The notes beneath the pieces were generated by a model. The model was not told where the DNA came from. It saw only the letters and a list, made by a program, of their open reading frames with translations, and ran no database searches. The position numbers and the translations under genes are program-made. This document shows, piece after piece, positions 8,780 to 16,619 of a DNA stretch of 64,000 nt; the stretch's first letter is position 1, and each line of letters starts with the position of its first letter. Origin of the DNA: Lachnospiraceae bacterium (lineage in GTDB: Bacteria; Bacillota; Clostridia; Lachnospirales; Lachnospiraceae); assembly GCA_029054245.1 (NCBI GenBank), contig JAIDFQ010000052.1:17536-81535 (forward strand), written 5' to 3'.

Positions 8780-8845
8780 ATGGTATCATTTTATTTGCTA
8801 TACATGCCCGATTTGCGAAATTCGTATATTTTGGGGCGAAAATGA
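8780..8845 (-). promoter_or_regulatory. LytTR-type regulated promoter of agrD1-agrB1
   Basis: Two direct repeats of GCGAAaww (starting at 8815 and 8836) are exactly 21 bp apart, two helical turns, as is usual for tandem LytTR (AgrA-like) binding sites. On the minus strand, an extended -10 TGATACCAT (-10 hexamer 8785-8780) begins 29 bases after the proximal repeat. No good -35 is present, as expected for an activator-dependent promoter. The same arrangement recurs at 10825-10889. The likely regulator is the LytTR protein at 12213-12932 (inference). Confidence 0.7.
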
Positions 8846-8846
8846 A

Positions 8847-9104
8847 TCATTTCAAGATATAATACCTACCTGTTGACACAGATAATGTTAACATACCATC
8901 AGTTTCTCCATCAATTCTTTTAAGCTTAATCCTGCAATTGGAAAGGAATGCCACCATTTGAGGAAACTATGATGATATAATAATCTTGTGCATCTCCAGC
9001 TTCCGTTATGTACCCTGCTGACTCCACTGCAGTACCATTGGCTCCATTAACATAGCTTTCATATTCGCAGCCTGACAATGTATTTATATCTGCATCTGTT
9101 ATAT
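8847..9104 (-). pseudogene. Frameshifted 3' remnant of a secreted-type protein gene
   Basis: The minus strand reads IDLYITDADINTLSGCEYES and on to GGIPFQLQD before a stop at 8926. The sense continues in another frame as LKRIDGETDGMLTLSVSTG and ends at 8847. There is no start codon or ribosome site. The residue composition (beta-rich, Gly/Ser/Thr/Tyr) suits an extracellular domain, and it sits in the same orientation directly downstream of the secreted-protein operon. I infer the relic of a third gene of that operon. Parent family not identified. Confidence 0.5.
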
Positions 9105-9109
9105 ATAAA

Positions 9110-10000
9110 TCAATTTATTCTTACACCCCACTTATAATTGCTTGGCGCCTCCAGATCATAAATATCTTCTCCATATGGTATATTTAATGTACGGTCATCA
9201 CTTAATACGTATTCCTTTCCCCCAACCTTCCAAACATCTCCGGGCTCGTAGTTATTGAAAAATGAGGAGCCTGCTTCAGTCATTTTCCTGTATCTTTCAT
9301 CATATCTGTCTTTAGAATAAATAAGTACGCTATTTTCCCCTGTAGAATAGAAATGTGTATTTTCTTTCTCACCCATTTTAACAGAAAAAAATCCTGGTTC
9401 AATTCCTGACTCGCCCAAATAATTTTTTACTTCATCTAAGGGAAATTCCAAAGTGATATAAATAGGATCTTTTGACTTCATTAGATAATTCCAAAACCTT
9501 GCATACCGTTCCAGTTCCTTGTCATATGGCGCTCCCCGCATGACTTCAGAATAAATGGAGCCTATTAAGTTGCTATCTGTGTATAAGGAATGCCCTTTCC
9601 CGTCTTTTGAAATATATTTGAAATATTGGTTTTTGCCAAAATTTAATACATTTTTTTCTGCTCTGATTTCTTGTAAGGTATCTGTGTTTATTTCAGGAAT
9701 TTGCTCCGGTGAAAACTTTTTTCCAGCACATTCGTATAAATTTCCTGTTTTTTTGACCAGGGAAATATCGTTATTGATCATATTTAAAAAATCTTGGGAA
9801 ATATAATTTATACCTTTTCCCATATTTGCCGTATAAATCTCGGACTTATAAGCCAATCCTCTTTTAGGTGCAGGCAAAAATGTATCCTGCTGTTTTTCCC
9901 CCTTTGTTTTTGTTCCGTTCAATAATGTATTGATTAATATACGTTTTTGGTTTGAACGAATATCTTTATGTGCAGCAGTACTATAAAAATTGATGTTCAT
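9110..10000 (-). CDS. Hypothetical protein, second gene of agr-module-1 target operon
   Basis: A 296-residue protein of unknown family. I chose the ATG at 10000 (MNINFYSTAAHKDIRS) because it is preceded by GTGGAGGG at a proper distance; an upstream GTG at 10015 overlaps that site. There is no signal peptide and no clear membrane helix. The sequence is hydrophilic, rich in Tyr, Asn, Lys and Asp, with a basic N-terminal 60 residues and a mixed alpha/beta remainder (YNYLMKSKDPIYITLEFPLD-like strands). It is the second gene, 45 bases after the secreted PPC-type protein, so it is probably controlled by the LytTR promoter at 10825-10889. It could be an effector or a non-classically exported protein. 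No function can be assigned. Confidence 0.7.
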   Translation of the reverse strand: MNINFYSTAAHKDIRSNQKRILINTLLNGTKTKGEKQQDTFLPAPKRGLAYKSEIYTANMGKGINYISQDFLNMINNDISLVKKTGNLYECAGKKFSPEQIPEINTDTLQEIRAEKNVLNFGKNQYFKYISKDGKGHSLYTDSNLIGSIYSEVMRGAPYDKELERYARFWNYLMKSKDPIYITLEFPLDEVKNYLGESGIEPGFFSVKMGEKENTHFYSTGENSVLIYSKDRYDERYRKMTEAGSSFFNNYEPGDVWKVGGKEYVLSDDRTLNIPYGEDIYDLEAPSNYKWGVRIN

Positions 10001-10045
10001 TATCGATCCCTCCACCTATAAATTTTAAGACACCATTTTAATTTT

Positions 10046-10798
10046 TTATGTTGCCTGCCATCTGCTGGCTAATGGCATTTCCAACGATAGCAGTCCATCG
10101 TTACTCCATGTAAAGTTTTGCAAGTTAACGGTATTGGCGGTTGTCAAATTCCGTATGGAAATACTATTTACGGATGTAGAACCTATTCCGGAGAATTTAA
10201 CGGAATAAACGATTGCTTCCTCGGGTATTTCCCTGAAATTTCGTAAATCAATTGCGACCGTTGAATTACGGTTTCCAGCCATGCTTACATTCCCTAAACT
10301 CACTTTGCAAGTTTCAACAGTATATGTAGGACCGCCAACCCCTAGTAGGTAACTTTGTGATGAAGACAGATTGCCTGTGATTTTTACATAATAAAATCCA
10401 TCTCCAGATGCCAGGAAGGGAAACGCACTTGATCCTAAGCCCGATTTTGTATATGAATCCATATAAATAAGCTGCGCATTTGAATTGTACACTTCAAAAT
10501 CAAATCCTTTGCCATTGCATATTACATATTGCGTTCCGCTCGTTAAATACACCTTAAACCAGTCTTCATCGCTGGAACTTATATATCCATCCACAAAATA
10601 TTGATTTGGTCTGTTCCCAGTTAGCGCTTGTGCTGGTGTTTCACTGTTAGCCTGTATTAACTGTGCCGTTTCCATTGTATTATTGGGTTCAGCCTCGCTA
10701 ACATTTTTTGCCTGTACAGTTGTTCCGCTAAACCACGCTGCAAAGAATATCATTACAAAGGTTAGCGCTGCTTTAAAATTAATAATTTTCTTAAACAT
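10046..10798 (-). CDS. Secreted protein with PPC-like domain
   Basis: A 250-residue protein. The start is Met at 10798, preceded by GGGAGGAA 4-5 bases upstream; the longer frame to 10870 runs through the operator and is not used. A clear signal peptide covers residues 1-30 (KKIINFKAALTFVMIFFAAW, then cleavage after TTVQA). Residues about 35-135 read EAEPNNTMETAQLI, DEDWFKVYL, FDFEVYNSN and FYYVKITGN, the pattern of a bacterial pre-peptidase C-terminal (PPC) beta-sandwich domain. The last 110 residues are beta-rich without recognised family. No protease domain is attached, so it acts alone outside the cell. Its promoter carries the same LytTR repeats as agrD1, making it a probable quorum-sensing output. 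Confidence 0.8.
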   Translation of the reverse strand: MFKKIINFKAALTFVMIFFAAWFSGTTVQAKNVSEAEPNNTMETAQLIQANSETPAQALTGNRPNQYFVDGYISSSDEDWFKVYLTSGTQYVICNGKGFDFEVYNSNAQLIYMDSYTKSGLGSSAFPFLASGDGFYYVKITGNLSSSQSYLLGVGGPTYTVETCKVSLGNVSMAGNRNSTVAIDLRNFREIPEEAIVYSVKFSGIGSTSVNSISIRNLTTANTVNLQNFTWSNDGLLSLEMPLASRWQAT

Positions 10799-10824
10799 AA
10801 AATTCCTCCCAGCTAGTTTTTTAT

Positions 10825-10889
10825 AGAATAGCATTTTCTTTGCTGTAAAAAGATAACTGGCGAATTTCATATATTTTATGGCGAAAATA
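10825..10889 (-). promoter_or_regulatory. LytTR-type regulated promoter of the secreted-protein operon
   Basis: Direct repeats GCGAAttt/GCGAAaat start at 10860 and 10881, again 21 bp apart. An extended -10, TGCTATTCT (hexamer 10830-10825), lies 29 bases beyond the proximal repeat. Spacing, repeat sequence and the intervening TAyAGCAAAkAAAATG stretch match the agrD1 promoter. One regulator almost certainly binds both. Confidence 0.7.
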
Positions 10890-10948
10890 GGCTTGCATAA
10901 AAATATAGCGCATTAAACTAGATTTAATCACAATGTCTTTCATAAAAT

Positions 10949-12211
10949 TTATTTCATTTTCATTGCGTATAGCATAATTTTGACATCAAAAATATTCTCT
11001 TTATCAGAAATCTTCATGCTTCCACGGTAGCTGTCCACCACTCTCTTTACATTCTGTAAGCCTATACCATGCCTTCCTGTGTCCTTTTTGGTGGTCAAAT
11101 ATTCATTTCCTTGTTTTCGCACACATTTTTCATAACTATTTCGGATGTGAACAAACAGCATTCCCTTCTCGTATCTGACATAAACAGACAGGCATTTATC
11201 TTCTGAACAGCCTGCTGCTGTTATGGCGTTTTCAAGCAGATTCCCAAATATTACATTCAGGTCGAACAGACGGATGCCGATTTCCTTCGGGATGCAAATT
11301 TTATACTCCACCTGCTTCAGGGTTTCCTGTGCCTTGCCCAGCATATAGTTCAGTATGCTGTCTACCTCCTTGTTACCGCTGTTGGAATATTGATCCTTAT
11401 TTTCTATAAACATGTCCATATGTTGTATATAGTCTTTGATTTCCTGATGGTTCTCCTTTTCTGCCATAATCACCAACTCAGCCAGGTGATGTTTCATATC
11501 ATGTCGGAAAGAACTTACCTTCTCTTCTGACTGTATTAGAACATCCAATTGGTTTGCATAGCTGGCAATCTGTCTTTCAAATAGGGCATTTTCCTCTAAT
11601 TTCATATATGCATCCAACAATGCATTATACAGATAGAATATTAACATATTGATAAATAGGATTCCCGCGCTGACCAGGATCAGCAGCATCCGGTCATTTA
11701 GGTTATGCATCAGGAGGACAAATAATATTGCGATACTGATGACTGGAATCAACATTAATACGTTCCAATATGGCGGTGTAAATGCTGTCTCTCTCCTTTT
11801 TATAAGGAATCTTTCGGTAATGAACTCGCAAAGGCTGATCAAAAGAACTGTTACATATGCCGCAATTTCATTGTAATCCTGCCCTACAGTATAATTTGAA
11901 AAGGAATAGATGGATAAAATATCGCAAGCCATGTTGATACCGTAAATCAGGAGGGATACCATTACTTTCTTTTTCTGTTCGCCATGATAGAGCTGGGTGA
12001 GAAGATATATCATCAGCAGGTTAACAGCAATGTTTGCAGGCGGGAAATGAAACATTAGATATACAGTTACTGTTACGGTAAAAAAGAGGAAATACAGAAG
12101 ATGTTCTTTTCTTTTATCTTCGATTTCCGTTGGGAAAAATATGGTCATAAACTTTTTAATAATAAATGTTCTGAACAAATTTGTGCTTAATGCTGTAATA
12201 ATGTCAAACAT
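10949..12211 (-). CDS. AgrC-like sensor histidine kinase (GHKL), module 1
   Basis: A 420-residue membrane kinase. Residues 1-200 contain six or so hydrophobic helices, the peptide-sensing region in AgrC-type receptors. A coiled linker leads to the H-box SSFRHDMKHHLAEL with the phospho-acceptor His. The GHKL ATPase has the N-box FGNLLENAITAA and the G-box RHGIGLQNVKRVV. It begins one base after the regulator gene at 12213 and is expressed with it. Its neighbours agrD1/agrB1 make it the likely receptor for peptide 1. Not named agrC because the fold, not the gene, is what I recognise. Confidence 0.88.
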   Translation of the reverse strand: MFDIITALSTNLFRTFIIKKFMTIFFPTEIEDKRKEHLLYFLFFTVTVTVYLMFHFPPANIAVNLLMIYLLTQLYHGEQKKKVMVSLLIYGINMACDILSIYSFSNYTVGQDYNEIAAYVTVLLISLCEFITERFLIKRRETAFTPPYWNVLMLIPVISIAILFVLLMHNLNDRMLLILVSAGILFINMLIFYLYNALLDAYMKLEENALFERQIASYANQLDVLIQSEEKVSSFRHDMKHHLAELVIMAEKENHQEIKDYIQHMDMFIENKDQYSNSGNKEVDSILNYMLGKAQETLKQVEYKICIPKEIGIRLFDLNVIFGNLLENAITAAGCSEDKCLSVYVRYEKGMLFVHIRNSYEKCVRKQGNEYLTTKKDTGRHGIGLQNVKRVVDSYRGSMKISDKENIFDVKIMLYAMKMK

Positions 12212-12212
12212 C

Positions 12213-12932
12213 TTATCTCATCTTCTCCCACTCATTTTGAGCAATCTGTTCCCTTGCGGATTTCCGGTAAGGCTGGCTTATGGTCAATATGGCGCCATTT
12301 CGCATTTTTACCAGCTCATAGGTGCATTCTGCTATATAATCTGAATTAACTAAATATGACTGATGGATCAGGACAAAGTTATGGGGTACAGCGCCTGTAA
12401 TATCCTTCAGCCTTCCGTTGAACTGCATCTCTTCCTCTTTGAGGACAATATTGATTTTTTTGTTCTCACTATAAAAATAAAAAATATCTTTATAGGGAAT
12501 CTTATAATGGAATCCCTTTGTATGGTATTCAAAAAATTGATTTCTTCTTTCATACAATTTAATGCCCCTGTCCATTACATCATCAATTAGGTTCTGGGTC
12601 AGCGGCTTAATGAGGAAATCCAGGGGTTGTATTCGGAACAAATTCATTGCATAGCTGCTTTTTAAAGAAATGTACACAATCAGGGTTTCCATATTCTCCA
12701 GCTCTTCCCGTATAAAGTTCCCTACCTTAATTCCATTGGTAGTAATTAATTCTATATCCAGGAACAATAGGTCTAAAGTATCTTCTTTTTTCAGAAAATC
12801 ACAAAGGATTTCTCCGGTATACCAGACGCTGACATCTATCTTGATGCCATGTGCTGCCCCATATTTATAGAGCATATCTTCCAATTCGGCACAGGTTCCC
12901 TTTTCATCATCGCAAATCCCTATACGAAACAC
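12213..12932 (-). CDS. LytTR-family response regulator (AgrA-like), module 1
   Basis: A 239-residue regulator. The receiver domain (residues 1-120) has the acidic pocket FRIGICDDEKG, the phospho-acceptor Asp in LLFLDIEL and the conserved Lys in FLIKPLTQ. The LytTR DNA-binding domain (about 135-235) has YHTKGFHYKIPYKDIFYFYS and FVLIHQSYLVNSDYI. It is the first gene of a regulator-kinase operon that has its own sigma-A-like promoter at 13046-13074. Expected targets are the two 21-bp-period repeat sites at 8811-8845 and 10857-10889. Confidence 0.9.
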   Translation of the reverse strand: MFRIGICDDEKGTCAELEDMLYKYGAAHGIKIDVSVWYTGEILCDFLKKEDTLDLLFLDIELITTNGIKVGNFIREELENMETLIVYISLKSSYAMNLFRIQPLDFLIKPLTQNLIDDVMDRGIKLYERRNQFFEYHTKGFHYKIPYKDIFYFYSENKKINIVLKEEEMQFNGRLKDITGAVPHNFVLIHQSYLVNSDYIAECTYELVKMRNGAILTISQPYRKSAREQIAQNEWEKMR

Positions 12933-13045
12933 ATCGTATCCCTCCCTACATATTTGTCAATTTATATTTGGTCCCCTTTTCCACTTATTTCTTATGTTTT
13001 GCTTCCCCAGACTTTCACAGATTTATGTATTTAACATCTTTTTTA

Positions 13046-13074
13046 AGTGTAAAGTAAATCATCTTTGTAGTCAA
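13046..13074 (-). promoter_or_regulatory. Sigma-A-like promoter of the module 1 regulator-kinase operon
   Basis: On the minus strand TTGACT (13074-13069), a 17-base spacer, then TACACT (13051-13046). The regulator gene starts about 115 bases downstream at 12932. No LytTR repeat is seen here, so the sensor pair may be expressed constitutively. Confidence 0.6.
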
Positions 13075-13184
13075 TTAATCGTTTTGTTTGTTGTCGGAAT
13101 TTTAGTTCACGCCACCAAGAACAATATCGCAACATCTTTAAAATTCCTTGCCCTCCTACCGCCAAAATGACACGCCACAAAAGA

Positions 13185-13556
13185 GTAACCGTTTAACGCG
13201 CAGGGGCAGTGCAGCGGAGGCGGCAGGACAGGACACCGACAGGATTGGAACCGCAGCCTCTGACATCCTCCACTATCGTTTCAAGGCTCTGACGGAGAAT
13301 CGGCAATTTCACTTATAGAATGGTGAGATATCAGGGGAATCCGGCATGGATGCCGGATTAAGAGCCGTGCGGCACGGATGCCGCTTGGCTCTGCCCCCGT
13401 CCGCCTTGAACGATCTACCTCCATTCTATTAGTGAAATCCGATTCGCAGACGAGACTTGAAACGATAGTGGAGGATGTCAGAGGCTGCGGTTCCAATCCT
13501 GTCGGTGTCCTGTCCTGCCGCCTCCGCTGCACTGCCCCTGCGCGTTAAACGGTTAC
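13185..13556. repeat. Large palindromic element, perfect 101-bp arms
   Basis: Bases 13185-13285 are the exact reverse complement of 13456-13556 (101 of 101). The symmetry continues imperfectly inward: GAATCGG, TTTCACT and ATAGAATGG blocks near 13297-13323 face 13420-13444 with a small indel. The central 100 bases carry two further perfect small hairpins (AATCCGGCA/TGCCGGATT and GCGGCA/TGCCGC). The element is visibly richer in G+C than its flanks and contains no credible gene. It separates agr modules 1 and 2. It could be a foldback or MITE-like element, an invertible segment, or a structured RNA gene. No clear target-site duplication is seen. Confidence 0.85.
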
Positions 13557-13559
13557 GCC

Positions 13560-13595
13560 AAAGGCTGCCCGCAGCAATTTGTGCGGACAGCCTTT
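13560..13595 (-). terminator. Hairpin after agrB2
   Basis: AAAGGCTGCCCGCA pairs with TGCGGACAGCCTTT (one mismatch, 8-base loop), a few bases after the agrB2 stop and touching the palindrome. T-runs are short on both strands, so efficiency is uncertain. Confidence 0.55.
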
Positions 13596-13601
13596 GCTTT
13601 G

Positions 13602-14204
13602 TTACGTATTCCGTTTTTCTTTGCATAAAATTACGATTTCCCTGCCTTTGTAAAGCAGCAGAAGAAATGCGCTTAAAATAACTGCCATCATCACCGCATA
13701 GCAGACATCCCTATGCATAACCCCAAGAACGCCCGCCAGAAGCATTTCCAAAATGAGAATCATTCTTGCTCTTCTTTTGAACACGATCGCTTCTTTTTCC
13801 GAAATGGGCTTATTTTCATCTGCCAGCGGCGCCAGGTAGAAAATGATTGCTGCCGCTATAAAGAACAGAATCCATATGCCATAAGGCACAACGCCATTTC
13901 GTGTGATGAAGCGCAGAATTAGGAGAATTGCTGTCATAATCACGCAGGATTCCAAATAACAGCTGAGATAGCCCCGTGCATGATAACCGCCTGCGTAAGA
14001 GCGCAGAGGTATGAATGCTGCAAATAAGATCACACTCTGCCGCCACATGCCAAGCAGATACCCAATCAAAAGTGCGGTGGCTGCGTTGAGCGCCATCGCC
14101 AACAGTGACTGCATTGCAATGACATACAGTTCTACATACCTTTCTTCGATACTGCCATTTGCCGCAAGCCTTAACGCAATCCTCCTAAACAAGCTATTTG
14201 TCAT
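13602..14204 (-). CDS. agrB: AgrB-family autoinducer peptide-processing protease, module 2
   Basis: A 200-residue membrane cysteine protease, with start ATG at 14204 (MTNSLFRRIALRLAANGSIE), the usual AgrB N-terminal pattern. A TTG at 14222 is possible but has a poor ribosome site. The catalytic block LRSYAGGYHARGYLSC carries His75 and Cys82, seven residues apart. IIFYLAPLADENKPI is the second family signature, and five or six membrane helices surround them. It overlaps agrD2 by 11 bases, indicating translational coupling. Clearly different in sequence from AgrB1, so this is a distinct module rather than a recent tandem copy. Confidence 0.92.
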   Translation of the reverse strand: MTNSLFRRIALRLAANGSIEERYVELYVIAMQSLLAMALNAATALLIGYLLGMWRQSVILFAAFIPLRSYAGGYHARGYLSCYLESCVIMTAILLILRFITRNGVVPYGIWILFFIAAAIIFYLAPLADENKPISEKEAIVFKRRARMILILEMLLAGVLGVMHRDVCYAVMMAVILSAFLLLLYKGREIVILCKEKRNT

Positions 14205-14343
14205 ACTTTCTGAAATCGTCAAATTCCGCCGGCATCTTCGGTTGATGCAGGAAGAAGCAGCATGTATACAGCGGCATAAGTAAAATAAAACCAGTCAGTG
14301 CTGCTGTACATACCTTGGAAACAGCGTTTGTCATTTTTTTCAT
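14194..14343 (-). CDS. agrD: AgrD-type autoinducing peptide precursor, module 2
   Basis: A 49-residue precursor, preceded by AAAGGAGGAA. The leader is KKMTNAVSKVCTAALTGFIL, the core TCCFFL, and the tail HQPKMPAEFDDFRKYDK has the QPKMP motif used for AgrB recognition. Alignment to the S. aureus tail places the predicted thiolactone ring at Cys28-Leu32 (CCFFL), far more hydrophobic than the CPCIS of module 1. Cross-talk between the two receptors therefore seems unlikely (inference). The double cysteine leaves the ring size (five or four residues) open. It is followed by agrB2 with an 11-base overlap. Confidence 0.92.
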   Translation of the reverse strand: MKKMTNAVSKVCTAALTGFILLMPLYTCCFFLHQPKMPAEFDDFRKYDK

Positions 14344-14369
14344 CGTAAAATTCCTCCTTTTTGTTTTTC

Positions 14370-14441
14370 ATCATAATTCATTTTTCAACAAAATGTAACC
14401 ACTTTGTTGAAAACAGCACTCTGGTTGTTGAAAATAGCACT
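14370..14441 (-). promoter_or_regulatory. Tandem LytTR-type site and promoter of agrD2
   Basis: Two direct repeats, TTGTTGAAAACAGCACT at 14404-14420 and TTGTTGAAAATAGCACT at 14425-14441, are spaced exactly 21 bp. A -10-like TATGAT (14375-14370) or ATTATG (14377-14372) lies 29-31 bases beyond the proximal repeat. Geometry equals that of module 1, but the core is GTTGAAAA instead of GGCGAAAA, which suggests a separate regulator specificity. A third, inverted copy (TTTTTCAACAAAATG) begins at 14381. The distal repeat touches the kinase stop codon. Confidence 0.65.
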
Positions 14442-15753
14442 AACCTTTGATGTAGAGGAAGACTTTAACCGAAAATTCTCCATGTGAATCACTGATATTC
14501 ATTTGTCCGTCGTATTTTTTTACAGTCTCTTTTGCTTCCTTTAATCCCAATCCGTGATAAAAATCATCTCGCTTGCTGGTAAGGAAATCGCCGTTAGAAT
14601 CGCGTTTCTTCTTCCCTTCATATGCATTGCGGATTCCAAACAAAAGCCTTGCGGCATTCGTCTTTATGGAAAAATGTATTTTCTTCTTATCAGCAGGCAG
14701 CTCTTTGACGGCTTCTATCGCGTTGTCGAAGAGATTTCCAATAAGGATATTTAAGTCTATATGGTTGATAACAATCTCACTTTCTATCTTGATTTCCTTG
14801 TCCACCGCGATTCCATATTCTCTGGCAATCTCCAGCTTATAATTTAATATAGAATCAATGCCAATATTTCCTGTATGAATCACGTTGCCCTGCTGCTTAA
14901 TCTGTCCCAGCTTTTCCTCATAATGCTGCATCAGATGCTCATATTCCCCTTTTTTAAGGTAACTCATTTCCAGCGCATAGTGATTTGCCATATCGTGGCG
15001 CATTCTGCGCAGCTTCAGCCACTGCTTCTCCAACTCCTCATAGCGCAGGCAAAAAAACGCATTCTGCTGTTTTAGCAGTTCATTTTCCATGCGCTCCGCG
15101 GCGTGTTCCTGCACCCTCTGATACATATAGTAGGTGACAAGATTAATCACCAGCAGTACCCCTAAAACGATGATCTGCGCTAAATCAATATGCTTCCATC
15201 GTCCCCACCAGACCACATGACAGATTAAAATACTTCCAATGGGCACCAGAAAAATTTCAAACCAATCCATTCCTCTGATTTTCATCTGTTTCTGCTTCAA
15301 AGAAATTCTTGTAATCAGTTTGACAAACGCAAACCAGACCAACTTGGAAAAAGCATTTCCAATGTAAAGAAGCCCCGGCTGCCTGCTTAAATATTCGTCG
15401 GCAGGTACTCCTGATATAGTCAGAGCAAATGCAACGATTCCCTCTGCGATGATTCCCAGCGTCACAACAAGGATCATTAAAATCAGCTTATTCCTGACAT
15501 TTCCATTATACAAAAAGTAAAGTACCAGAAAGTAAATCATACTGGTACTTACATTGCTGACAAATGCATTTTCTATGGTTAGATAACTGCTTACATTCCA
15601 CAATGCGAAGCATAAGCCCCAGCCCACAAGCAACGCCAGCCTGTTTTGATATTTTACTCCTAAAAGCTGCTCAAACAAAATATGTAAAGTGAATATAAAA
15701 AATAGATCCATCATCCACGCAAAAATCTGTGCCTGCATCCCTTTACCTGCCAA
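14440..15753 (-). CDS. AgrC-like sensor histidine kinase (GHKL), module 2
   Basis: A 437-residue membrane kinase. The N-terminal 200 residues form six or seven hydrophobic helices. The dimerisation region has the H-box LKLRRMRHDMANHYALEM. The ATPase domain follows with N-box LNILIGNLFDNAIEAV and G-box FYHGLGLKEAKETV. It follows the regulator gene by 17 bases and precedes agrD2, giving the order regulator-kinase-agrD-agrB along the minus strand. Likely receptor for peptide 2. Confidence 0.88.
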   Translation of the reverse strand: MAGKGMQAQIFAWMMDLFFIFTLHILFEQLLGVKYQNRLALLVGWGLCFALWNVSSYLTIENAFVSNVSTSMIYFLVLYFLYNGNVRNKLILMILVVTLGIIAEGIVAFALTISGVPADEYLSRQPGLLYIGNAFSKLVWFAFVKLITRISLKQKQMKIRGMDWFEIFLVPIGSILICHVVWWGRWKHIDLAQIIVLGVLLVINLVTYYMYQRVQEHAAERMENELLKQQNAFFCLRYEELEKQWLKLRRMRHDMANHYALEMSYLKKGEYEHLMQHYEEKLGQIKQQGNVIHTGNIGIDSILNYKLEIAREYGIAVDKEIKIESEIVINHIDLNILIGNLFDNAIEAVKELPADKKKIHFSIKTNAARLLFGIRNAYEGKKKRDSNGDFLTSKRDDFYHGLGLKEAKETVKKYDGQMNISDSHGEFSVKVFLYIKG

Positions 15754-15770
15754 CTGTATCTTTCGTAACT

Positions 15771-16490
15771 TTAAACCCCTTCATCCAGAAGCAGCATTTG
15801 TAACTCGCGCATTTTCTTTCTGTTATCCCTGCTGATATCCAATGACTTTCCATTGAACAATACCAGTTCTTTATAATGAAATTCCTTTACATAATCCAGG
15901 TTCACCAGATAAGACTGATGAATGCGCAGGAAATAACTGTTCCTCTCCTCCATCTCCTTCTGTACATCCCCCAACTTCCCATAAAAGGTATATTTCTTGT
16001 CTTCACACACTACGGTTATATGCCTGTTTTCACTGAAAAAGTACATGATCTCATTTAAACGGATGCTGTACCTTGTCCGATTAATATAAAAAACAAAGGT
16101 TTCTTCACTCCGCCCTTTCAGATCCATATACGCATTCATGGTTTTTTCCAGCTTCGCCGGATTCACCGGCTTGCTTAAGAATTGAAAAGGATGGACCTCA
16201 AATGCTTCCTTATAATAATCCTCATACTGCGAAACAAATATAATCGCCGCAAAGACATCCATCTCACGCACCATTGCCGCAATCTGAAGACCGTTCATTT
16301 CCCCCATTCCGATATCCATGAAAAAAATATCAAACTTGTTTTCCTCATATATCCCGTCAAAAAGCTTATCACCGCTATCATACTTTTTAATCTGGATATT
16401 GACTCCCGCATTTACCGCCCATACTTTAAGCCCCCATTCCAGATCCTCCGCATACCTGCGCTCATCCTCGCATATCGCTATCTTCAGCAT
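15771..16490 (-). CDS. LytTR-family response regulator, module 2
   Basis: A 239-residue regulator. I start it at the ATG at 16490 (MLKIAICEDERRYAEDLEWG), which begins the receiver domain and has AAGGGG upstream. A longer frame to 16571 adds a low-quality extension. Receiver hallmarks are CEDE, phospho-acceptor FFMDIGMGEMNG and FLSKPVNPAK. The LytTR domain from about residue 135 has RTRYSIRLNEIMYFFS and YFLRIHQSYLVNLDYV. First gene of the module 2 regulator-kinase pair. It probably binds the GTTGAAAA repeats at 14404-14441. Confidence 0.9.
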   Translation of the reverse strand: MLKIAICEDERRYAEDLEWGLKVWAVNAGVNIQIKKYDSGDKLFDGIYEENKFDIFFMDIGMGEMNGLQIAAMVREMDVFAAIIFVSQYEDYYKEAFEVHPFQFLSKPVNPAKLEKTMNAYMDLKGRSEETFVFYINRTRYSIRLNEIMYFFSENRHITVVCEDKKYTFYGKLGDVQKEMEERNSYFLRIHQSYLVNLDYVKEFHYKELVLFNGKSLDISRDNRKKMRELQMLLLDEGV

Positions 16491-16619
16491 CCCAGCACCC
16501 CTTATCTTTATAGAAGAATTATTTGAAATATAACTTTTAATGTAATTCTTCATCCTTGTCCTGTAAAGCACCTTCCAAAGGTGGTGAAGGGAATCATAGT
16601 TCGTTTTATTCTGCCTCTC

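Noticed and set aside
10799..10870. N-terminal extension of the secreted PPC protein to Met at 10870
   Set aside because: It would run through the operator and promoter; the start at 10798 has the ribosome site and begins a proper signal peptide.
13456..13556. GGTTCCAATCC in the arm, similar to a tRNA T-arm
   Set aside because: No acceptor or anticodon stem can be folded around it, and the T stem does not pair.
13281..13626. Two overlapping open frames within the palindrome
   Set aside because: They follow from the symmetric GC-rich repeat; low-complexity Arg/Pro/Ser translations, no ribosome site.
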